A stretch of DNA of 35,198 nucleotides from Propionivibrio sp. (GCF_016790145.1 NZ_JAEUOI010000020.1:1-35198), one strand, 5' to 3'. Counted from the stretch's first letter, positions 16,763 through 24,358 are shown. Notes: a model not told the origin generated them from the sequence alone. Numbers and translations are program-made.

Positions 16763-18718
16763 ATGCTGCAACTCAAGAAACAGTTTGCCGAAAGGGTCGC
16801 GATCGCTGACCTTCTTGGATATGTCCAGTTTGAAATGCCTACGTACTTCCGGCTGGAGGTCGACCCGATCGGTGAAACCTACGACGAAGGCCTGTCCGCC
16901 AGGATTGCCGACCCGCTTTGGATGCTCGCCCGCCAGTGGCAGTTTGGCGAGTTCGACGGCGAAGATGCAGGTTGGCCGGTGCAGGCCAGTTATTCCATTG
17001 GCGGCACGCCGGTCATCGGCTATGGCCCAGGGCTCAAGCCCGATGCGGCCGCCTTTCGCCCTTTCGCCGCCGGCGACGCGCCGCTGGAAGCGATGGTCGA
17101 GGCGGAACCGCTGCTGGCCGAAGGTTTCCATCCGCGCGCCAACGCGGAGGCCGGGCAGATGCTGGTGCGCCTGGCCAGCGGCGCGGGCCGTGGCGACATT
17201 GCCGATGCGGCCCGGGCAGCCTATCCCGGCTACAAGGACAAGGAAACAATGCCGGACGACCCGCTGAGCGATCCGGCAGGCGCCCTCTGGCACCTGCTTC
17301 TCGCCGACCGCTGCATCGACGCCCAAGCCCTGGCCACGGATCTGCGCAAGAACACCGATGCGAATGGCGCCCTGCTCGCCCTGCCGCCAGCGCTCACCGA
17401 TCGGGGGCTGGCCATGGATGCCGCGCCGGTGCTGGCCAACTGGCTGGCCTGGATGGCTGATTACATCTTCGAGCCCGAAACCAAGTCCGCCTGGCTGCCC
17501 CGCCGGCAGGAATACGCTTTCGAAGTAGCCGTCGGCGCCAATGGACAAAGCCAGATCCTGGACTCGGATGAATACATCGACGGCCACATCGACTGGCACG
17601 ATTTCGACCTCAAGGTCGGCCTGCCGGAAGGCGCGCTGCCCAACTCCGCTGGCGAGGCGCTGGACGATATCAAGCCGCGCCAATCCGTTCCGGCCCAGAT
17701 CCAGTATGCCGGCATGCCCGCCAGCCGCTTCTGGGAATTCGAGGACGGCCAGGTCAATTTTGCCCGCCTGCAGGCCGGCCCGCTCGATCTGGTACGCATG
17801 ATGGTTGCGGAATATGCGCTGGTGCATGGCAACGACTGGTTCCTTGTGCCGGCTCGGGTCAAGGCCGGCGGTCTGTACCGGGTAATGGACTTCGCCGTGA
17901 CCGATACCTTCGGTCGGCAAACCATCGTCAATCCGATCACGGCCGATCGTGGTCTGAACTGGCGGCTGCAGGGGCTGACGTCGCCCAATGGCCCGGCAGA
18001 TGCCCAGTGGCTGTTCGTCCCGCCGCCGCTTTCCGACACGCTGGAAGGCGATCCGCTGGAAGAGGTGGTTCTGGTGCGCGACGAAATGGCCAATCTGGCC
18101 TGGGCCATCGAAAAGCGCGTGCAGGGCGTCAGCGGTGAACCGCTTGACCGTGCCCTGGAAGACCAGCGCTACAGCATCCGCCAGCAACCCACCGTGACTG
18201 GCACCGACGCCACGCAGTTCTACCGCCTGATGACGCCAGTTCCGAGCCACTGGCTGCCACTGATCCCGGTGCGCAAATCGGCGGCCGATCTCTCGGTATC
18301 GCTGTTGCTACAACGCGCCGGAATGGAACGCTTCTATCGCGTCGACGATGCGGCCATGGCGGCCATCGACGGCTATGCAGAATTCATCGAACGCCTGCGT
18401 GAGTCGCCGGACTTCGTCGAGGTCGTTCCCTTCGACCCGGAACTACCGGTCGACGAACAGGATGTACAGGTCTTCATCTTCCATCCGCGTGGTCGACTGC
18501 TCAGGGCATCGCCCCAGGGTAGCATCAGCCTGGATTCTTTGCTCATCGAAGAAGCCGAAGTGCCGCGCGCCGGTGCCGTTGTCGAGCGCCGCTTCAACTA
18601 TGCACGCACGGCGGATGGCCGGGCCTGGTTATGGGTCGGCAGGAAAAAACGCGTGGGTCGCGGTGAAGCCTCAAGTGGCTTGCGCTTCGACTGTGCAGTG
18701 CAGTCAGAGCAGTACTAA
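16763..18718 (+). CDS. Uncharacterised protein, fourth gene of the DUF6603 operon (651 aa)
   Basis: The ATG at 16763 follows GAGGAG at about 16751. The N-terminus carries FRLEVDP (29-35) and PLWMLARQWQFGEFDG (51-66), a Trp-rich signature I have met in unnamed proteins of other phyla. No signal peptide, TM segment or enzyme motif is seen. The fold appears mixed alpha/beta, and there are many Trp residues (several in the first 200 positions). The last 120 residues are acidic and then basic. It lies on the same strand as the three preceding giant genes, separated from them by the inverted repeat at 16628-16715. I cannot assign a function. Membership of the same system is inferred from direction, size and shared novelty. 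Confidence 0.8.
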   Translation: MLQLKKQFAERVAIADLLGYVQFEMPTYFRLEVDPIGETYDEGLSARIADPLWMLARQWQFGEFDGEDAGWPVQASYSIGGTPVIGYGPGLKPDAAAFRPFAAGDAPLEAMVEAEPLLAEGFHPRANAEAGQMLVRLASGAGRGDIADAARAAYPGYKDKETMPDDPLSDPAGALWHLLLADRCIDAQALATDLRKNTDANGALLALPPALTDRGLAMDAAPVLANWLAWMADYIFEPETKSAWLPRRQEYAFEVAVGANGQSQILDSDEYIDGHIDWHDFDLKVGLPEGALPNSAGEALDDIKPRQSVPAQIQYAGMPASRFWEFEDGQVNFARLQAGPLDLVRMMVAEYALVHGNDWFLVPARVKAGGLYRVMDFAVTDTFGRQTIVNPITADRGLNWRLQGLTSPNGPADAQWLFVPPPLSDTLEGDPLEEVVLVRDEMANLAWAIEKRVQGVSGEPLDRALEDQRYSIRQQPTVTGTDATQFYRLMTPVPSHWLPLIPVRKSAADLSVSLLLQRAGMERFYRVDDAAMAAIDGYAEFIERLRESPDFVEVVPFDPELPVDEQDVQVFIFHPRGRLLRASPQGSISLDSLLIEEAEVPRAGAVVERRFNYARTADGRAWLWVGRKKRVGRGEASSGLRFDCAVQSEQY

Positions 18719-18801
18719 CACCACGAACAAATTGACGCCCGCCGCGAATGGGCGCAAAAATAATCAGAAGATCGTGGGGCAGTCATTCGATTAGAATGTC
18801 A

Positions 18802-18829
18802 TTGACTTGCAGAGCTAAAGTGGTATGCC
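18802..18829 (+). promoter_or_regulatory. Candidate promoter of the DUF2092 gene pair
   Basis: TTGACT (18802-18807) is followed after 16 bp by TATGCC (18824-18829). A TGG just before it gives an extended -10 character. The match is good at -35 and weak at -10. It lies about 70 bp upstream of the GTG start at 18900. Confidence 0.35.
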
Positions 18830-18899
18830 TACTTTGGCTCAACGCGAATGCTCATGCATCGTTCCCCCGAAACCTTGCTTTTTCACCCAGGAGATTAAC

Positions 18900-19679
18900 G
18901 TGACCTACAAGAAAATCGCTTCAGCCCTAATGGCCCTGTCGCTCGCGGCACCCGGCCTTCATGCCCAGACGGCACAAACCGCACCGGCGAGCACTGCCCA
19001 GTCGGTGGCGAATGCGGTCAATCCCGACTCGATCCAGGCGCTCAAGGACATGGGCGCCCATCTGCAGACCCTGGTGCGTTTTAGTGTGGCGACCGAACTT
19101 ACCGGCGAGCGCGTTCTGGCCGATGGCCAGAAGCTGCAGCATTCGGCGTCGGCAGACCTCGACGTCCATCGACCGAACAGGCTGCGTGCCCGCATGTTCA
19201 GCGCCCGTGCCGAACGCGAAATCTTCTACGACGGCAAGCTGGCCACGATCTTTATCCCGGCGCAAAAGGCCTACTCCACCGTCGAGTTCACCGGCAACCT
19301 CGGCGAACTGGTCAGCAAGCTGGAACAACGCTACGGCGTTGAAATACCCTTGTCCGACCTGTTCCTCTGGGGTACCCCGGCGGCGCCGCTCGACAAGATC
19401 GATTCGGCGATGAATGCCGGGCAGGATTTCATCGGCAAAGACCTCTGTGACCATTACGCCTTCCGCCAGGGCGACGTCGACTGGCAGATCTGGATCACCA
19501 CCGGCAGCAAGCCGCTGCCACGCAAGCTGGTGATCACCAATCGCACCGACGACGCACGCCCGCAATCGGTCTCGTTGATCGACTGGAACCTGAAGCCAAG
19601 CTTCAAGGACACCGTTTTCAAATTCACGCCGCCCAAGGGCGCGAGCGCAGTCGAACTTCGTTCGCTGGAAAAAAAGTAA
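18900..19679 (+). CDS. Secreted DUF2092 family protein
   Basis: I chose the GTG at 18900 because AGGAGA ends 5 bp before it and the product then begins with a clean Sec signal peptide: MTYKKIASALMALSLAAPGL, with cleavage likely after HAQ near residue 23. An earlier in-frame ATG at 18825 gives a Cys/Pro-rich leader that is not credible. The 259-residue protein has the DUF2092 pattern (LQTLVRFSV near the N-terminus, LRARMFSARAEREIFYDGK, GKDLCDHYAFRQGDVDWQIW). These beta-rich periplasmic proteins resemble LolA-like lipid-binding folds. The exact role is unknown. It pairs with the secreted Gly/Asn-rich protein 12 bp downstream. Confidence 0.85.
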   Translation: MTYKKIASALMALSLAAPGLHAQTAQTAPASTAQSVANAVNPDSIQALKDMGAHLQTLVRFSVATELTGERVLADGQKLQHSASADLDVHRPNRLRARMFSARAEREIFYDGKLATIFIPAQKAYSTVEFTGNLGELVSKLEQRYGVEIPLSDLFLWGTPAAPLDKIDSAMNAGQDFIGKDLCDHYAFRQGDVDWQIWITTGSKPLPRKLVITNRTDDARPQSVSLIDWNLKPSFKDTVFKFTPPKGASAVELRSLEKK

Positions 19680-19691
19680 AGGAGCGCCAAA

Positions 19692-20204
19692 ATGAAAAAA
19701 TCATTCAGCAAACTGATCCTCTCCCCCCTGACGGTTCTCGTTCTGGCCAGCTTCGCCATGGCGCCGGTCGCTGAGGCGCGCGGTGGCGGTGGTGGCGGAG
19801 CGCGGGCCGGTGGTGGGGGTGCGCACGCAGGTGGCGGCGGCAACCGGCAGGTCAACAACAGCAACCGCGACGTGCGCGCCAACAATGTGCGCAGTACCAG
19901 CGTGAACAACGTCAACAACCGGAACACCAACATCAACGCCAACAAGAACGTCAATGTCAATGTCAATAACAATCGTGGCGGTTGCTGTGGCGGCGGCTGG
20001 GACAATGACTACCATCCGGTCGCAACGGCGGCCGCGGTCACGGCCGCGGCTGTCGTCACCTCCGCCGTCGTCGGTTCGATGGTGCGTACCGTTCCCGCCG
20101 GCTGTGTCCCGGTCAATTACGGCGGCATGATCTACCAGCAGTGCGGCAGTACCTGGTATCAGCCGCAGGGCTCGCAGTACGTGGTGATCAACCCGCCGTA
20201 CTGA
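19692..20204 (+). CDS. Secreted Gly/Asn-rich protein paired with DUF2092
   Basis: This 170-residue protein has a signal peptide ending in AEA (about residue 29). A Gly/Ala-rich stretch (30-50) follows, then an Asn/Val/Arg-rich low-complexity region (51-95). A CCGGG turn and a hydrophobic Ala/Val segment (about 110-128) come next. The conserved-looking C-terminus is CVPVNYGGMIYQQCGSTWYQ followed by a YVVINPP tail. This C-terminal module with two Cys and aromatic residues occurs in small proteins next to DUF2092 genes, and its function is unknown. AAGGAG at 19679-19684 supports the ATG. A hairpin terminator follows the stop, so the two genes form a bicistronic unit. Confidence 0.8.
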   Translation: MKKSFSKLILSPLTVLVLASFAMAPVAEARGGGGGGARAGGGGAHAGGGGNRQVNNSNRDVRANNVRSTSVNNVNNRNTNINANKNVNVNVNNNRGGCCGGGWDNDYHPVATAAAVTAAAVVTSAVVGSMVRTVPAGCVPVNYGGMIYQQCGSTWYQPQGSQYVVINPPY

Positions 20205-20213
20205 GTGCTTTCG

Positions 20214-20240
20214 GGGGAGGCCGAGCGTTGAGGCCTCCCC
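20214..20240 (+). terminator. Intrinsic terminator-like hairpin after the DUF2092 pair
   Basis: GGGGAGGCC (20214-20222) and GGCCTCCCC (20232-20240) form a perfect 9-bp stem with a 9-nt loop, starting 10 bp after the stop codon. The T-rich stretch (CTTCTTTT) comes about 12 bp later, so termination may be moderate. Confidence 0.65.
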
Positions 20241-20484
20241 GGATCAATCGACTTCTTTTGACACGCCGCCCGCACTTATCGACTGAATCAAAGGGCTGAA
20301 TCCGGACAGAATTGAACACCGGGTGTTGATCGCACTGTCACCCCCAAGTTTTAACCCGCCAAAGGCCGGCCGGTGTGAGATGATCACGGCCTTGACCTGA
20401 TCGTAGGCCAGCACGCAACGCGCCGGGGTTGGCGCATCGGCTTTGGAGCCAGAATGGCAGGGTCTTGAATTGAGCAACGTGGTG

Positions 20485-21087
20485 ATGAGCAGAGCCTCGC
20501 TGAGAACGGCTGAACTGCCGGTCTATCACGGCATTGCGCTTGCCGATGTGCGGCTGGTCGATTCGGAAGCGCTCGCCGACGAAGCTTTCGATACGCTGAT
20601 GAATGCCGGTGAAATCGGGTTCGATACCGAGTCGAAGCCGACATTCCTGAAAGGCGAGACGTCGACCGGCCCGCATCTTGTCCAGTTGGCGAGCGAATCC
20701 CGCGTCTATCTGTTCCAGATTTCCCGACAGCACGGCAGCAAGGCGTTGAAAACCATTCTGGAGTCGCCCCTGGTACTGAAAGTTGGTTTTGGCCTCGGCA
20801 ATGACCGAAGTGCCTTGCAGTCCCGGTTGGATATCGAGATCAACAAGCTGCTCGACATGGGCGAGGTTCTGCGCGGGCCGGGGCATCGCGGCACCGTTGG
20901 CGCCAAGGTGGCGGTGGCGCATTTCTTTGCCCAGAAGTTTCAGAAGTCCAAAAAAACCAGCACCAGCAACTGGGCAGCACCGAATCTGAGCGAGCGGCAG
21001 ATACTTTACGCGGCCAACGATGCCCATGTCGCGCTGCGGATTTACAGGGCATGGGTTAAAACGGGTTCTGTCGAACTTACGGAGTAG
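20485..21087 (+). CDS. 3'-5' exonuclease, RNase D-like (DEDDy)
   Basis: This compact 3'-5' exonuclease domain has 200 residues from the ATG at 20485. A TTG at 20443 would add 14 residues. The metal-binding acids are present: Exo I D47 and E49 in GFDTES, Exo II D107 in GFGLGNDRSAL, and Exo III Y175 and D179 in YAANDAHVALRIY. The Tyr at Exo III makes it DEDDy, as in RNase D, Rrp6 and WRN. The HRDC domain of RNase D is missing, so it is an exonuclease-only protein of the kind often found alone in bacteria. The substrate is unknown and could be RNA or DNA ends. A weak ribosome site leaves the exact start uncertain. Confidence 0.85.
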   Translation: MSRASLRTAELPVYHGIALADVRLVDSEALADEAFDTLMNAGEIGFDTESKPTFLKGETSTGPHLVQLASESRVYLFQISRQHGSKALKTILESPLVLKVGFGLGNDRSALQSRLDIEINKLLDMGEVLRGPGHRGTVGAKVAVAHFFAQKFQKSKKTSTSNWAAPNLSERQILYAANDAHVALRIYRAWVKTGSVELTE

Positions 21088-21150
21088 TGCCTGTTTGACC
21101 GTACTCATTACGCATTTGCTGATCAGGGAGCCGCTGAACACGTGTCAAAC

Positions 21151-21178
21151 CGTCATTCCGGCGCAAGCCGGATTCAGG
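21151..21178. repeat. GTCATTCC-type palindromic unit, copy A
   Basis: CGTCATTCCGGCGCAAGCCG continues into GATTCAGG (21151-21178). It contains the CCGGC...GCCGG hairpin and is closely related to the unit at 21306 and to the left arm of the element at 2632. Confidence 0.65.
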
Positions 21179-21305
21179 AAATGTCAAGTCACTGGACACC
21201 GGCTTCCGCCCCGAAGGAAATACTCCTGGGGTGCGCCGGTGCGACGGCGTATTCGGCGTTTCCTTGGCCATCCGGTCAAACTCGTGGCGTGAGGCCAGTC
21301 TTCGC
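21179..21305. other. Repeat mosaic between two palindromic units
   Basis: No credible gene is present. The stretch from about 21208 begins GAAGGAAAT and ends near 21273 with TTTCCTTGG, so it carries short inverted ends. This looks like a small non-coding insertion within a larger GTCATTCC-type element. The whole 21088-21523 gap holds only repeats and, at its right end, the promoter of the next operon. Confidence 0.45.
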
Positions 21306-21374
21306 CGTCATTCCGGCGAAAGCCGGAATCCAGAAAGCACGGCTGGAGAACGCCTGGATCCCGGTGTATGCCCC
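21306..21374. repeat. GTCATTCC-type palindromic unit, copy B
   Basis: CGTCATTCCGGCGAAAGCCG continues into GAATCCAG (21306-21333). A degenerate partner arm, CCTGGATCCCGGTGTATGCC, follows at 21353-21372. It is the same family as copy A and the nifU-nifS element. Confidence 0.65.
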
Positions 21375-21523
21375 ATAGGCGAAAGAGCCCATGGCTCAAG
21401 CGCCCATTGGCCACGGACGCGAAAGAGTGCCTGTGCATGACAATCTTGCGGGTCGGCTGAGCTTCATCGCCGATGATTTCGCATTTTGTGCTCGCCAGCC
21501 GAAAAATATAATTTGCGCAGGCT

Positions 21524-21549
21524 GGAATAATTGCGTCCCTTTTCCCGTT
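21524..21549 (+). promoter_or_regulatory. Candidate ECF-sigma promoter (GGAATAA-N16-GTT)
   Basis: GGAATAA (21524-21530) and GTT (21547-21549) are 16 bp apart. This resembles the GGAACTT-N16-17-GTC layout of RpoE-like promoters. It lies 41 bp upstream of an operon that itself encodes an ECF sigma factor, so autoregulation is the natural reading. This is inference from layout, not a proven site. Confidence 0.45.
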
Positions 21550-21589
21550 AATTCACTTGTAGTACCCCTTAACATCAACGGAGACCCTC

Positions 21590-21961
21590 ATGAAAATACA
21601 TAAATTCCTGCTTGCCCTGCTCGTAGCCGGCGCAAGCTATCAAGCCCTCGCCGCCGACCCGGCCATGGTGTCAAATGGCGTGCTCACCGGCAGCAACGGC
21701 ATGTCCCTGTATATCTTCGACAAGGATGCCGCCGGCAGCGGCAAAAGCGTCTGCAATGACGGGTGTGCTGCCAACTGGCCGCCGCTGCTGGCGATGAGTG
21801 GCGATACCGCGAGCGGCGATTACTCTATCATCACGCGCGATGACGGAAAAAAACAATGGGCCTTCAGGGGCAAGCCACTCTACTACTGGGCCAAGGACCA
21901 GAAGCCGGGCGACAAGACGGGTGATGGTTTCAATAACGTCTGGCGCCTCGCCAAGCCCTAA
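21590..21961 (+). CDS. Secreted COG4315-type repeat protein (PF03640-like)
   Basis: This 123-residue protein has a signal peptide (MKIHKFLLALLVAGASYQAL, cleaved after ALA near residue 22). Two related units follow: GVLTGSNGMSLYIFDKD with CNDGCAANWPPL, and FRGKPLYYWAKDQKPGDKTG. The LYxFxxD and CxxxCxxxWPP patterns are those of the secreted repeat family of unknown function that is common next to ECF sigma genes. Two Cys may form a disulfide or bind a metal. GGAG at about 21580 supports the start. It lies 8 bp upstream of the sigma gene, so it is probably the target protein of that regulon. A role in periplasmic redox or oxidant stress is often guessed but unproven. Confidence 0.85.
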   Translation: MKIHKFLLALLVAGASYQALAADPAMVSNGVLTGSNGMSLYIFDKDAAGSGKSVCNDGCAANWPPLLAMSGDTASGDYSIITRDDGKKQWAFRGKPLYYWAKDQKPGDKTGDGFNNVWRLAKP

Positions 21962-21969
21962 GTCGCCGC

Positions 21970-22470
21970 GTGGACAGCCGCACGATCCTGGCCGAGATCC
22001 CTCGCCTGCGCCGGTATGCGCGGGCGTTGCTCGGCGATCGTGCGGCGGCTGACGATCTGGTGCAGGACACACTCGAACGGGCCTGGTTCAGGTTTCACCA
22101 GTGGCGTGCCGGCAGCGACCTGCGCGCCTGGCTGTTCGGCATCATGCACAACCTGCGCGTCGATCAACTGCGCCGGCCCGTGCTGTCAACGGATTCCATC
22201 GATGCGGATGATTTCGAGTTGTCGACGCGGCCCACGCAGACCGACGAGCGCGAGGTTCGAGATCTCGAATCGGCTCTGCGCCTGCTTCCCGATGAACAGC
22301 GCGAAGTGTTACTGCTGGTTGCGCTGGAAGAAATGAGCTACGCGGATATTGCTGCGGCGCAGGGCATCCCCATCGGTACTGTCATGTCCCGCCTGTCGCG
22401 CGGGCGGGAAGGGTTGCGCAAGATCATGGATGGCCAGCTACCCGCCACCAGGCTGAAGCTCGTGCGATGA
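21970..22470 (+). CDS. ECF RNA polymerase sigma factor
   Basis: This 166-residue group IV sigma factor has only regions 2 and 4. Region 2 is seen as ADDLVQDTLERAWFRFHQW followed by LRAWLFGIMHNLRVDQLR. Region 4 is LPDEQREVLLLVALEEMSYA with the helix-turn-helix IPIGTVMSRLSRGREGLRK. The start is a GTG at 21970, 8 bp after the previous stop. Its own ribosome site is weak, so translation may be coupled. The gene overlaps the anti-sigma gene by 4 bp (ATGA). It should direct RNA polymerase to RpoE-like promoters, probably including the one at 21524. The exact ECF subgroup cannot be set by eye. Confidence 0.93.
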   Translation: MDSRTILAEIPRLRRYARALLGDRAAADDLVQDTLERAWFRFHQWRAGSDLRAWLFGIMHNLRVDQLRRPVLSTDSIDADDFELSTRPTQTDEREVRDLESALRLLPDEQREVLLLVALEEMSYADIAAAQGIPIGTVMSRLSRGREGLRKIMDGQLPATRLKLVR

Positions 22471-23273
22471 GCAAATTACCAGTCACCGAATCCGATCTGC
22501 ACGCCTATGTCGACGCGGCGTTGCCCGAGGCGCGGCGTGCAGAAGTTGAAAGCCATCTCGCCACCCAGCCGGATGCGGCGGAACGGGTGCGCGACTATCA
22601 GGCGCAGGCTCAGGCGCTCAGGGTCTTGTTCAACCCGGTGCTTGACGAGCCGCTGCCGGAACATTTGCGCGCGCTGTCATCGCCGCCGCGCGTGGCAGCG
22701 GTCGAACGCCCACACCGCTCACTCCTGGCCCGCTGGTCGCTGCAGCGTATTGCTGCCGGTTTCCTGGTCGCGCTGGTCGGCGGCGCGGCCGGCTGGCTGG
22801 CGCACAGCCAGTACCAATCGGCGCAGGGCGTGGCCAGAATTTCAACATTCGCACGGCAGGCGGCAGTGGCGCACGCGGTGTTCAGCCCCGATGTGCGTCG
22901 CCCGGTCGAAGTCAGTGCCGAAAATGAAGAGCAGCTCGTCGCCTGGCTCTCCAAACGCATGGGTACGCCGGTACGCCCGCCCAGGCTCGGCACCCTCGGT
23001 TACGAACTGATCGGTGGCCGCCTGTTGCCCGGAAACATCGGCCCCGTAGCCCAGTTCATGTATCACGATGCCAGCGGGCAACGGCTGACGCTCTACGTGT
23101 CCACCGAAAACGTCGGCAACCAGGAAACCGCCTTCCGCTTCGCCCAGGAAGGCAAGGTCAATGTCTTTTACTGGATCGACGGCAAGTTCGGTTACGCGCT
23201 GTCGGCGAGTATCGACAAAGTCGAACTGGCGCGCGTTGCGACAGCGGTTTATGAACAGATCGAAGGCAAGTGA
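22467..23273 (+). CDS. Membrane-anchored anti-sigma factor
   Basis: The gene overlaps the sigma gene by ATGA. The 268-residue protein has an N-terminal cytoplasmic part with the pattern ESDLHAYVDAALPEARRAEV (8-27), typical of anti-sigma domains. One TM helix (about 94-112, IAAGFLVALVGGAAGWLAH) leads to a 155-residue periplasmic domain. The zinc-binding His-x3-Cys-x2-Cys motif of ZAS anti-sigmas is absent. The periplasmic domain probably senses the signal, and the cytoplasmic end holds the ECF sigma. Release by proteolysis is the usual mechanism but is not shown here. The full product is intact. Confidence 0.88.
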   Translation: MSKLPVTESDLHAYVDAALPEARRAEVESHLATQPDAAERVRDYQAQAQALRVLFNPVLDEPLPEHLRALSSPPRVAAVERPHRSLLARWSLQRIAAGFLVALVGGAAGWLAHSQYQSAQGVARISTFARQAAVAHAVFSPDVRRPVEVSAENEEQLVAWLSKRMGTPVRPPRLGTLGYELIGGRLLPGNIGPVAQFMYHDASGQRLTLYVSTENVGNQETAFRFAQEGKVNVFYWIDGKFGYALSASIDKVELARVATAVYEQIEGK

Positions 23274-23447
23274 CTCGATAGCCAGAACAGAAACCCTGCG
23301 CAGAGGGGACTGGAAGATTGAGGTTGGCTGCATTGATACAGGCAGCAATTACGCCGATGCTTCAGGCTCCGGAGTAGTCGCCGAGCGAAGTGTGTCTGAC
23401 ACGAGTCGTGCATATGCGTCACCCCCATCCAATTAGCGGAGCCTTAC

Positions 23448-23855
23448 ATGACCAAGTCCACCACGACCTATTGGAATACCCTGAGTCCGGACAATCGGGA
23501 GCGCTGGATATCCATTAAGGGAATGGAAGGAATAACCGAAGAACTGACACTGAGCGTTGATGACGTAACCGGTGAATACACAAGATTGACCCGCTTCCTT
23601 CCCGGGGCCAATACAACAGCATTCGGCGGCAAAACTCATCCCTACCCGGAAGAGGTATTCATCGTCAGTGGTCGCCTCTACGACCAGGCGTTTGACCTGT
23701 GGCTTGACGCCGGACATTACGCCAGTCGGCCCCCCGGAGAAGTTCACGGCCCGTTCAAGACCGACGTCGGGTGTGTTGTGTTGGAAGTGTCGTTCCCCAA
23801 TCGCATCGGTGACAGCAATGCTGCCCATTCCATCATTCCACCCGACGTTGCGTGA
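23448..23855 (+). CDS. Cupin-domain protein, ChrR-like
   Basis: This 135-residue single cupin domain starts at ATG 23448 with GGAG about 10 bp upstream. Motif 1 is seen as GGKTHPYPEEVFIVSGRLYD, with a His and two Glu as likely metal ligands. Motif 2 is PPGEVHGPF. The layout resembles the cupin part of ChrR anti-sigma proteins and of cupins annotated as ChrR-like. It lacks the N-terminal zinc domain that binds sigma factors. It lies 174 bp downstream of the anti-sigma gene, and that gap holds only short palindromes. It may belong to the same stress response, but this is inference. It could also be an unrelated small dioxygenase-like cupin. Confidence 0.8.
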   Translation: MTKSTTTYWNTLSPDNRERWISIKGMEGITEELTLSVDDVTGEYTRLTRFLPGANTTAFGGKTHPYPEEVFIVSGRLYDQAFDLWLDAGHYASRPPGEVHGPFKTDVGCVVLEVSFPNRIGDSNAAHSIIPPDVA

Positions 23856-23949
23856 TGAAGCCACGCGCCGCCGGTGAATCAAAGCGTGATGCCGCTGACC
23901 ATCGGATCGGAGTATTGTTTGCCACTGTGCAAGCTGATATTCTTCACGA

Positions 23950-24138
23950 ATGAAAATCAGTGACATTCTGCGTATGCTTCAAGCGGATGGCTGGTTTCTG
24001 GTAGCGACACGAGGCAGCCATCGGCAATACAAACATCCGCAGAAGCCCGGTCGGGTTACGGTACCGTGTAAGCCAAGCGACGATGTTGCTCCAGGGACAT
24101 TGAACAGCATCATGAAGCAGTCCGGGTTGAAGAAATGA
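23950..24138 (+). CDS. hicA: HicA-type mRNA interferase toxin
   Basis: This 62-residue protein is a typical HicA, a small double-stranded-RNA-binding fold with the catalytic histidine at position 24 in ATRGSHRQYKHP. The end carries the usual VPCKPSDDVAPGTLNSIMKQ. HicA toxins cleave mRNA and tmRNA to stop growth when not blocked by HicB. The gene starts at an ATG with no clear ribosome site. It is followed after 7 bp by hicB, in the usual toxin-first order. The nearest upstream gene is the cupin, 94 bp away, so the pair probably has its own promoter in that gap. Confidence 0.92.
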   Translation: MKISDILRMLQADGWFLVATRGSHRQYKHPQKPGRVTVPCKPSDDVAPGTLNSIMKQSGLKK

Positions 24139-24145
24139 GGTCGCT

Positions 24146-24358
24146 ATGCGTTACGCCGTCGTAATTGAAAAAGCTGGATCAAATTACTCTGCTTATGTCC
24201 CTGACTTGCCGGGATGCATCGCCACAGGTACCAGCATCCGGCAGGTCGAGGCTGAAATTCGTGAAGCCATCGTGTTTCATATCGATGGATTGCGAGAAGA
24301 CGGAAGCCTTGTCCCCTTGCCGTCCAGTCAAGTTGAGTACATCGAAATCGCGGCATAA
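24146..24358 (+). CDS. hicB: HicB-type antitoxin, short form
   Basis: This 70-residue protein has the HicB N-terminal half: MRYAVVIEKAGSNYSAYVPD, PGCIATGTS, and EAEIREAIVFHIDGLREDG. This partial RNase H-like fold binds HicA. The C-terminal DNA-binding helix-turn-helix or ribbon-helix-helix of longer HicB proteins is missing. GAGG, which overlaps the end of hicA, is the likely ribosome site. Either this form regulates without its own DNA-binding domain or the operon is controlled differently. Short HicB forms are known, so this is not clearly a truncation. Confidence 0.92.
   Translation: MRYAVVIEKAGSNYSAYVPDLPGCIATGTSIRQVEAEIREAIVFHIDGLREDGSLVPLPSSQVEYIEIAA

Noticed and set aside
4545-18718. 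Phage tail-like contractile injection system or type VI secretion
   Set aside because: No sheath, tube, baseplate, spike or AAA+ ATPase motif is seen. Large size and operon form alone do not support it.
18719-18899. Intrinsic terminator after the fourth giant gene
   Set aside because: A CGCCC...GGGCG hairpin lies at about 18735-18753, but it is followed by A-rich, not T-rich, sequence on the plus strand.
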